This document shows, piece by piece, positions 58,683 to 64,000 of a stretch of DNA of 64,000 bases. Both the position numbers and the translations under genes were made by a program. Source of the DNA: Crossiella sp. CA-258035 (GTDB taxonomy: Bacteria; Actinomycetota; Actinomycetes; Mycobacteriales; Pseudonocardiaceae); NCBI RefSeq assembly GCF_030064675.1, contig NZ_CP116413.1, forward strand, positions 405,001 to 469,000, in the 5' to 3' direction. A model generated the notes under the pieces. It made no database searches and was not told the DNA's origin. It saw only the letters and a list, made by a program, of their open reading frames with translations. Positions within the stretch are counted from its first letter, which is position 1; each line of letters begins with the position of its first letter.

Positions 58683-59572
58683 GGATCGACGCCCACCACC
58701 ACCTGTGGGACCTGTCGGTGCGCGCCCAGGACTGGCTGGCCGGGCCGGAGATGGCGCCGATCAACCGGAGCTTCGTGCTGCCCGACCTGCACCAGGTCAC
58801 CGCGGTCACCGGCATCGGGGCCACCGTGCTGGTGCAGACCATCACGGTGCCGGAGGAGACCCCCGAGTTCCTGGTCTTCGCCGAGGCGTCGGAGATCGTG
58901 GCCGCGGTGGTCGGCTGGACCGACCTGACCGCCCCGGACGTGCCGGACACCCTGGCGGCGCTGAAGTCCGGCCACGGCGGGCGCTGGCTGCGCGGCATCC
59001 GGCACCAGGTGCAGAGCGAGCCGGACCCGCGCTGGCTGTGCCGTCCCGACGTGCGCAGGGGCCTGGCCGCGGTGGCCGAGGCCGGGCTCAGCTACGACCT
59101 GCTCACCCTGCCGCACCAGCTCCCCGCCGCCGTCGAGACGGTCCGGGCGCTGCCGCAACTGGAGTTCGTGCTCGACCACTGCTCCAAGCCGCCGATCGCC
59201 GCCGGCGAGCTCGAACCGTGGGCCGCTGACCTGCGCGCGCTGGCCGCTCTGCCCAACGTCACCTGCAAGCTGTCCGGTCTGGTCACCGAGGCCGACTGGA
59301 CACAGTGGACGGTCGACCAGCTCCGCCCCTACGCCGAGGTGGTGCTGGACGCATTTGGCCCCGAACGGGTGATGTTCGGCTCGGACTGGCCGGTCTGCCT
59401 GCTCGCCGCGCCCTACGCCACCGTGCTGGAGACCGCTGAGGTACTCACCGATCGGCTCACGCCATCGGAACGGGCCGCCGTGTTCGGCGGCACCGCCCAA
59501 CGGGTGTACGGAATCGAGCAGTCATCCGAGGTTGCGCAGCCACTGCTCGACACCGGCGACGTGCACGGTTGA
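58679..59572 (+). CDS. Amidohydrolase 2 family protein, probable L-fuconolactone hydrolase
   Basis: A 297-residue TIM-barrel hydrolase. Metal ligands are RIDAHHHLWD (HxH near residue 4), LDHCSKPPI (His) and MFGSDWPVCLL (Asp near 235). This is the pattern of cog3618 lactonases, which open sugar lactones such as L-fuconolactone. The ATG at 58679 overlaps the dehydrogenase stop (ATGA). It completes the set mutarotase, dehydrogenase, lactonase, dehydratase, SDR and FAH hydrolase. The 3' end overlaps the convergent GntR gene by 51 bases. Confidence 0.88.
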   Translation: MRIDAHHHLWDLSVRAQDWLAGPEMAPINRSFVLPDLHQVTAVTGIGATVLVQTITVPEETPEFLVFAEASEIVAAVVGWTDLTAPDVPDTLAALKSGHGGRWLRGIRHQVQSEPDPRWLCRPDVRRGLAAVAEAGLSYDLLTLPHQLPAAVETVRALPQLEFVLDHCSKPPIAAGELEPWAADLRALAALPNVTCKLSGLVTEADWTQWTVDQLRPYAEVVLDAFGPERVMFGSDWPVCLLAAPYATVLETAEVLTDRLTPSERAAVFGGTAQRVYGIEQSSEVAQPLLDTGDVHG

Positions 59573-60196
59573 CCAGGAGCGGGCCAGCTCCGGCTCGTGC
59601 GCGGCCAGCGCGTCCACGATCGCCCGGTGCTCGGCCACGGTCCGGTCCACCGCCCCGCCCTGGGCGATGCCGCGCCAGATCCGGGCTCGCACGGTGGGTC
59701 CGGCCAGCGTGTCCAGCAGCTGGGCCAGGTAGGCGTTGCCCGCGGCCTGGGCGATCCGGCGGTGGAACTCCAGGTCCAGCTCGACCAGGCGCTCCACCGA
59801 GTCGGACTTCTCGGTCTCCTCGCACAGCTCGCGCAGCGCGGCGATGTCCTTCTCCTCGATGCGCACCGCGGCGATGGCCGCACAGGCCGGTTCCAGCACC
59901 CGGCGGACCTCGAGCACCTCCAGCACGGACTCCTCGCCGCGGTGCAGGTCCAGCACGAAGCTCAGCGCGCCGAGCAGCTCGTCCGCGCGCAGGCTGGAGA
60001 CGTAGGTGCCGTCGCCCTGCCGCACATCCAGCACCCTGACCAGCGACAACGCCTTCACCGCCTCGCGCAGCGAGTTCCGGGACAGGCCGAGCCGCTCGGC
60101 CAGGTCGGCCTCCCTGGGCAGCCGGTCGCCCGGCTTCAGCTCGCCGGAGACGATCATTTCCTTGACGCGCAAGATGGCGTCGTCGGTAACGGCCAC
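59522..60196 (-). CDS. GntR family transcriptional regulator (FadR/FCD type)
   Basis: A 224-residue regulator. The winged helix is GDRLPREADLAERLGLSRNSLREAVKAL (about residues 22-50), followed by GDGTYVS and an all-helical FCD domain with a metal-binding set of Asp/His residues (LDLEFHRRIAQAAGNAYL; TVAEHRAIVDAL). Such proteins sense sugar acids or similar metabolites. The start is uncertain: GTG at 60196 fits a GGGGG site, while GTG 60202 and ATG 60256 are possible. It is convergent with the fucose operon and is the best candidate for its repressor. A related half-site lies upstream of it. Confidence 0.86.
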   Translation of the reverse strand: MAVTDDAILRVKEMIVSGELKPGDRLPREADLAERLGLSRNSLREAVKALSLVRVLDVRQGDGTYVSSLRADELLGALSFVLDLHRGEESVLEVLEVRRVLEPACAAIAAVRIEEKDIAALRELCEETEKSDSVERLVELDLEFHRRIAQAAGNAYLAQLLDTLAGPTVRARIWRGIAQGGAVDRTVAEHRAIVDALAAHEPELARSWSTVHVAGVEQWLRNLG

Positions 60197-60220
60197 TGCC
60201 ACCCCCGTTTCGCGAGCCGG

Positions 60221-60240
60221 TACACACCTCGGATGTTTCG
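60221..60240. promoter_or_regulatory. Possible GntR autoregulatory site
   Basis: ACACCTCGGATGT, within TACACACCTCGGATGTTTCG, shares the CGGATGT half with the site upstream of the fucose operon (CCGATGTCT at 50817). It lies about 25 bases before the regulator start. The half-site spacing differs by two bases, so this is tentative. Confidence 0.33.
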
Positions 60241-60406
60241 CTCCAGTATGCGCCATGCCGCGCGCTCAGTTGCGCATTGCTCCATCTGGCGTAATCTGAG
60301 CCTGCCCGCCTCACCCCGCCCCCTCGGTGAGGCGGGCTCTGCTGTGTAAAGGGTCCCACCGTTCCTTCGTCGCTGGACGAATGCGCACACGTCGGGTTAC
60401 CGTCAT

Positions 60407-60422
60407 AATGGTCTAAACCATT
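60407..60422. promoter_or_regulatory. DasR-responsive element (dre) upstream of nagA
   Basis: AATGGTCTAAACCATT contains TGGTCTAAACCA (60409-60420), 11 of 12 bases of the dre core TGGTCTAGACCA, and is palindromic at 14 of 16 positions. It overlaps the promoter region ten bases before the nagA TTG start. GlcNAc genes including nagA are the classic DasR targets in Streptomyces. Confidence 0.78.
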
Positions 60423-60431
60423 GGAGGGTCA

Positions 60432-61622
60432 TTGGACGCCGTAGTCGCTGCCCCGAAGGCGCTGTTGGGCAATGCCCTCTCCGGTCCGGTGACACTGCGC
60501 GTCCGCGACGGCGAGATCGTCGAGGTCGCGGAGAACCCCGGCTACCAAGGGGAGACCGAGGGCCTGCTCAGCCCCGGCCTGGTGGACGTGCAGATCAACG
60601 GTGCGGTCGGGGTGGACTTCGCCGACGTGGACGCCGCCGGGATGGCCACCGTGTCCGCGGCCCTGCCGCGCACCGGCGTGACCCGGTTCCTGCCCACCCT
60701 GATCACCGCCCCGCTGCCGGAGGTCCTGCGCCAGGCGCACCAGGTCCTGGCCGCCGCGGCCGCCCTGCCCGCCGGTTCGGGCGCGCGTCCGCTGGGCCTG
60801 CACTTCGAGGGCCCGTTCCTGTCCCCGCTGCGGCACGGCGTGCACAACCCCGAGGTGATGGAACCGCCCAGCGCGGACCGGATCGAGCGCATCCTGGCCG
60901 ACCCCGCGGTGCACGCGGCCCTGCGCCTGGTCACCCTGGCCCCGGAGCAGCCGGGCGGCTTCGAGGCCGTCCGCCGCCTCACCGAAGCCGGTGTGCTGGT
61001 CGCCGTCGGCCACACCGACGCCACCGGCGAGCAGACCCGCCAGGCCGCGGACCTGGGTGCGCGCATGATCACCCACCTGTTCAACGCCCAGCGCCCCCTC
61101 GGCCACCGCGAGCCGGGCGTCCCCGGCATCGGCCTGGTCGACCCCCGCTACACCCTCGGCCTGATCGCCGACCTGGCCCACGTCGACGGCGACATCTGCA
61201 AACTGGTCTTCAACGCCGCCCCCGGCCGCGTCGCCCTGGTCACCGACGCGGTGGCCGCCGCGGGCATGCCGCCGGGCCGCTACCAGCTCGGCGGCGAGGA
61301 CGTCGTGCTCACCGAGGAAGGCGTCCCCCGCTCCCCGGCAGGCACCATCGCCGGCAGCGCCCTGACCCTGGACCGCGCCATCCGCAACATGGTCGCCCTC
61401 GGCATCGATCCGGCCGTGGCCCTGCACGCCGCCACCACCGTCCCCGCCGACGTCCTCGGCGAACCCACCCTGGGCCGCATCGCGCCCGGCGCGCGGGCGG
61501 ACCTGGTGCTGTGGGACGCGGACCTGCACCCGCGCAAGGTGTGGGTGGAGGGCGAACTGGTCTTCGACGCGGAGGAGTCCGCCCGCAGCACGGTCGCCCG
61601 CCTGCCCGCGGCAGGCAACTGA
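60432..61622 (+). CDS. nagA: N-acetylglucosamine-6-phosphate deacetylase
   Basis: A 396-residue amidohydrolase. Family features are LLSPGLVDVQINGAVGVDF (a HxN-less start of the barrel), HFEGPFLSPLRHGVHN (Glu metal ligand), VAVGHTDATGEQT and MITHLFNAQRPLGHREPG (His ligands), and ALVTDAVAAAGMPPG with the catalytic Asp. It removes acetyl from GlcNAc-6-P to give GlcN-6-P. The TTG start at 60432 is preceded by GGAGGG. It follows a dre site, so DasR-type control by GlcN-6-P is likely. No nagB follows, and the neighbouring kinases (38400, 46085) could supply GlcNAc-6-P. Confidence 0.93.
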   Translation: MDAVVAAPKALLGNALSGPVTLRVRDGEIVEVAENPGYQGETEGLLSPGLVDVQINGAVGVDFADVDAAGMATVSAALPRTGVTRFLPTLITAPLPEVLRQAHQVLAAAAALPAGSGARPLGLHFEGPFLSPLRHGVHNPEVMEPPSADRIERILADPAVHAALRLVTLAPEQPGGFEAVRRLTEAGVLVAVGHTDATGEQTRQAADLGARMITHLFNAQRPLGHREPGVPGIGLVDPRYTLGLIADLAHVDGDICKLVFNAAPGRVALVTDAVAAAGMPPGRYQLGGEDVVLTEEGVPRSPAGTIAGSALTLDRAIRNMVALGIDPAVALHAATTVPADVLGEPTLGRIAPGARADLVLWDADLHPRKVWVEGELVFDAEESARSTVARLPAAGN

Positions 61623-61644
61623 ATCTTCCACCGCACAGGTGGGG

Positions 61645-61696
61645 GCGAGAGAGAACACGAGGGCCTCTGCACCGCAACCCGGGCAGGGGCTCTCGC
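61645..61696 (+). terminator. Nested hairpin terminator after nagA
   Basis: GCGAGAG (61645-61651) pairs with CTCTCGC (61690-61696), and an inner stem GCCTCTGC/GCAGGGGC (61663-61670 and 61683-61690, with a G-T pair) lies between them. It starts 23 bases past the nagA stop. Confidence 0.5.
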
Positions 61697-61740
61697 TATA
61701 CCCGGACCGGCCTCGCCCAGCGTCATTACTGGCATGAGAG

Positions 61741-61755
61741 TAGGCTCCAAGCCTA
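61741..61755. promoter_or_regulatory. Inverted repeat TAGGCT-CCA-AGCCTA before the AbiE antitoxin gene
   Basis: Perfect 6-base arms directly precede the ribosome site GGAGG (61757-61761) of the AbiEi-type gene. AbiEi antitoxins are known to repress their own operon by binding inverted repeats, so this is a natural operator. Confidence 0.55.
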
Positions 61756-61769
61756 TGGAGGTGCCACTC

Positions 61770-62414
61770 ATGGCGAAGCGACAACCGGGCCGACTGCCAC
61801 CGCGGCTACTCCGTCGCCCGCTGCGCCTCCTCCGGCCGCAGGACGCCGCTGACAGCTACACGAACCCCCGCGCGGAGTTCGCCCGCCTTGCCAGGGTGGG
61901 AGTCCTGCACCGGGTGGCGACTGGCTACTACGTGCCGGTCCCTGATGATCACCTTGATCGCGCGTGGCTGCCGGAGCTGGAGTCCGTGGCATTGGGCACT
62001 GCGGCAGCCGACGAGGGAATCGGCACCGTCGCCCTGATGGGGCTCAGTGCCGCGCGGATACACGGAGCTCTGCCGCGCGCGGTCGCGGTGGCCGTGGTCG
62101 CGGCCGCTCGCCACCGGGCGCCGCTGAGCTTGGCCGATCGTGATGCGACCGTCCTTTATGTACGGCGCGACGTCTCGCGGATCGACGTCGAGCGCCGCGA
62201 CCTCGAGCTGGGACAGGGTTGGGTGACCACGGTCGAGCAAACCGTGCTGGACCTGGCCGCCCGTCCAGAACTGGGCGGTTTGCCCGCCGAAGCCGGGGAA
62301 GCGATCCGCGCGTTGTTGCCGATGGCCGATCGGCAACTGCTGGCGGAACTGGCCGCCGCGCAACGACGGCGCGCCACCCTGACCCGACTGCTCAGGGAGA
62401 CCGGCAGTGCTTGA
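61770..62414 (+). CDS. abiEi: AbiEi-type antitoxin (type IV toxin-antitoxin, transcriptional repressor)
   Basis: A 214-residue protein with an N-terminal winged helix (QDAADSYTNPRAEFARLARVGVLHRVATGYYVPV) followed by the AbiEi C-terminal domain (VALMGLSAARIHGAL, VVAAARHRAPLS, and VERRDLELGQGWVTTVEQTVLDLAARPELGGLP). The ATG at 61770 has GGAGG eight bases upstream. In AbiE systems this protein represses the operon and blocks growth arrest by the toxin without direct complex formation. It overlaps the toxin gene by eight bases. The inverted repeat in front supports autorepression. Confidence 0.84.
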   Translation: MAKRQPGRLPPRLLRRPLRLLRPQDAADSYTNPRAEFARLARVGVLHRVATGYYVPVPDDHLDRAWLPELESVALGTAAADEGIGTVALMGLSAARIHGALPRAVAVAVVAAARHRAPLSLADRDATVLYVRRDVSRIDVERRDLELGQGWVTTVEQTVLDLAARPELGGLPAEAGEAIRALLPMADRQLLAELAAAQRRRATLTRLLRETGSA

Positions 62415-63165
62415 TCCGGACGAGGAGTTCGCGGTCGCCCAGCGGTTCGGCGTCGCACGCGCCCAGGTGCGCCGCGACCACCTGATCTCGCACCTGCTCG
62501 CCGCGCTCAGCGAACACGTCGCCGAACAGGTCGTCTTCTTCGGCGGCACCGCGCTCTCCCGGAGTTTTGTGCCCGAAGGACGGCTGTCCGAGGACATCGA
62601 CCTCATCGCGGTCGGACCTCGGCGCGACGTCGTCGACGCGGTGGAGCAATGCCTGGTGCGGGGAACACGTCGTGAGTACCCCGGACTCCGCTGGCGACAA
62701 CGCCTCAGTGAGGTGCGTGATGTCGAGCCCGCCCTGCTGGCCGCCCCGGACGGCACGACCGTTCGTGTGCAACTGCTCAGCCCGGTCGGATACCCGGCAT
62801 GGCCGACCGCACCGAGAGCGCTTGACCAGCGGTATTCGGATGCCCCGCCGGCCACACTCGTCATACCCGCACTCGAGTCGTTCGTCGCGTGGAAAACCGT
62901 CGCCTGGATGGACCGCGCCGCATCCCGTGACCTGTTCGACCTGTGGTCGCTGGCCCGTCTCGGCGCGATCGACCACAGCTCCGCGACTCTGTTCGCCCGC
63001 CATGGGCCAACGAACAAACCACCGGCTCCCGGGATGTTCGCCACCGCACCCGAAGAGGCCCAGTGGCGCCGGGATCTCAGCGAACAGACCCAGCTTCACG
63101 TCACGGCCGCTGAAGCGCTGGCCACGGTTCGCGAAGCCTGGCAGAACGCGGTCACCACGAGCTGA
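62407..63165 (+). CDS. abiEii: AbiEii-type nucleotidyltransferase toxin
   Basis: A 252-residue nucleotidyltransferase of the AbiEii family. The GTG at 62407 overlaps the antitoxin end. The core is VVFFGGTALSRSFV followed by SEDIDLIAVG, the Gly-Gly...Asp-x-Asp signature of polymerase-beta-type nucleotidyltransferases, and further family blocks are TLVIPALESFVAWKTVAWMDRAASRDLFDLWSLARLGAI (Lys and Arg-Asp-x-x-Asp). AbiEii toxins transfer nucleotides to tRNA acceptor stems and stop growth during phage infection. With the antitoxin it forms a phage-defence or plasmid-maintenance type module. Confidence 0.87.
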   Translation: MLDPDEEFAVAQRFGVARAQVRRDHLISHLLAALSEHVAEQVVFFGGTALSRSFVPEGRLSEDIDLIAVGPRRDVVDAVEQCLVRGTRREYPGLRWRQRLSEVRDVEPALLAAPDGTTVRVQLLSPVGYPAWPTAPRALDQRYSDAPPATLVIPALESFVAWKTVAWMDRAASRDLFDLWSLARLGAIDHSSATLFARHGPTNKPPAPGMFATAPEEAQWRRDLSEQTQLHVTAAEALATVREAWQNAVTTS

Positions 63166-63176
63166 CCGATCTCCCT

Positions 63177-64000
63177 TCACGCCAGCAACCGCGCCAACAG
63201 GAACGGCTCCGTCCCCGCCAGCCCCACCGAGGCGTACAGCGTGACGGCCCCAGCCGCCCGCCGCCCCACCTGAGCCCCGCTCGCGACCGCCCCCAGCGAC
63301 ACCACCTCCCGCCCCGCCAGCAGCGCCGAGGGCCGGTACCCGTCGAGCTGCGCGGGCGAGTCGGTGAACACCGCGTCCGCCCGCTCCACCAGATCCACCC
63401 CGAACTCCGCCCGCCCCACCTGCTTCGGACCCACGGTCGTCACCGCCGTCCCCGCCGAGATCCACCCCGCCTCGATCACCGGTGCCCCAGCCGAGGTCGC
63501 CAGCACCACGATGTCCCGCCCTTCCACCGCCGCCCGCGCCGAGTCAACGGCCTCTGCGGCCACCCCCAGCTCCGCCCGGACCCGCTCCGCGAACGCCCGC
63601 CGCCGCCCCGGATCCCGCGAGAACACCCGCACCCCGGCCAGCTCCCGCACCCCACTGATCGCCCACACCTGCGTCCACGCCTGGGTGCCAGCGCCCACCA
63701 GCCCCACGGTCCGCGCCGCCGGCCGCGCCAGCAGGTCCACCGCCAGCCCGCCCAGCGCGCCGGTCCGGTGGCTGCCCAGCTCCTTGCCCACGGCCAGTCC
63801 CAGCAGCTCGCCGGAGGGCTCGGCGTGCAGGGCGACGAGCTGGGGGGCGTCGAGATGTGTTGGGTAGGAACGGAATCCGTACCACTGGCCGATGAGCCTG
63901 CCCGCGGTGAAGGTCTGCACGCCGGCGTGCACGCGGGGCGGGGCAAGGAGATCGCCGCGTTCGGCGGCCAGTACGGCTTCGCGCATGGCGGAGACGGCGA
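63177..64000 (-). CDS. Ornithine cyclodeaminase / mu-crystallin family protein (5' partial)
   Basis: The coding frame runs off the window at the 5' side; at least 274 residues are visible. It starts at SPAMREAVLAAERG..., with NAD-binding Rossmann features TVGLVGAGTQAWTQVWAI and SRDPGRRRAFAERV, then LATSAGAPVIEAGWISAGTAVTTVGPKQ and a C-terminal TLYASVGLAGTEPFLLARL. The family includes ornithine cyclodeaminases, alanine dehydrogenases and ketimine reductases. The lysine and aspartate needed for deaminase activity cannot be fully checked because the N-terminus is missing. The gene ends 11 bases after the convergent AbiEii gene. Confidence 0.85.
   Translation of the reverse strand, partial: AVSAMREAVLAAERGDLLAPPRVHAGVQTFTAGRLIGQWYGFRSYPTHLDAPQLVALHAEPSGELLGLAVGKELGSHRTGALGGLAVDLLARPAARTVGLVGAGTQAWTQVWAISGVRELAGVRVFSRDPGRRRAFAERVRAELGVAAEAVDSARAAVEGRDIVVLATSAGAPVIEAGWISAGTAVTTVGPKQVGRAEFGVDLVERADAVFTDSPAQLDGYRPSALLAGREVVSLGAVASGAQVGRRAAGAVTLYASVGLAGTEPFLLARLLA

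Noticed and set aside
1-64000. CRISPR arrays, prophage or insertion sequences
   Set aside because: No regularly spaced repeats, transposase, integrase or phage structural genes were found.

Overview
This window is high-GC DNA with dense, often overlapping genes, many GTG and TTG starts, and lineage-typical families: SARP/AfsR regulators, an MsiK-type sugar ATPase, DasR-like operators, TAP-type secreted hydrolases and OtsA/OtsB trehalose genes. It fits a filamentous soil actinomycete, probably Pseudonocardiaceae-like. That placement is an inference from gene content and composition. No phage, transposase, CRISPR array or recognisable antibiotic cluster is visible.

Layout. 1-5.4 kb: the 3' end of an acyltransferase-SGNH protein that carries a GH16 glycanase domain, a solitary DNA adenine methyltransferase with a GNAT acetyltransferase, and an AlgX-like membrane SGNH protein. 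5.4-9.2 kb: a secreted lipase and a zinc ABC operon with a possible Zur box. 9.3-16.1 kb: a maltose-type ABC operon, an MsiK-type ATPase and two LacI regulators. 16.1-21.0 kb: a membrane/coiled-coil protein, a TetR regulator and two tandem paralogous TAP-like hydrolases. 21.1-25.1 kb: otsA and an OtsB-GH15 fusion. 25.3-28.1 kb: tRNA-Thr, a two-gene operon whose proteins share an unusual NIGPG..VAGRDQ module, a small membrane protein behind an iron-box-like site, and an AT-richer non-coding stretch. 28.1-36.0 kb: an aldo-keto reductase, an ADP-ribosylglycohydrolase and two coupled SARP-NB-ARC-TPR regulators. 36.0-36.5 kb: a non-coding block of inverted and tandem repeats. 36.5-38.3 kb: a GDSL hydrolase and a secreted protein.

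38.4-45.2 kb is a six-gene minus-strand operon: ROK repressor, sugar-binding lipoprotein, two permeases, GH4 6-phospho-glycosidase and BadF-type kinase. The gene set suggests disaccharide import by ABC transporter, phosphorylation in the cell and cleavage by GH4. 45.4-47.8 kb holds a DUF3159 membrane protein, a second BadF-type sugar kinase and a HAD phosphatase. 47.8-50.8 kb is a secreted S8 protease interrupted by one in-frame TGA. 50.9-59.6 kb is a nine-gene operon whose families match every step of the non-phosphorylative L-fucose (6-deoxyhexose) pathway plus a CUT2 ABC importer. A convergent FadR-type GntR regulator follows. 60.4 kb is nagA behind a near-consensus DasR (dre) site. 61.8-63.2 kb is an AbiE-type toxin-antitoxin pair. 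The window ends inside an ornithine cyclodeaminase-family gene.

The main theme is sugar uptake and catabolism (maltose-type sugar, beta-disaccharide, 6-deoxyhexose, GlcNAc), with several operator candidates that may connect the modules. The best candidates for something undescribed are the shared NIGPG/VAGRDQ gene pair, the iron-box-linked small membrane protein, the acyltransferase-SGNH-GH16 fusion and the large inverted repeat at 36.3 kb.
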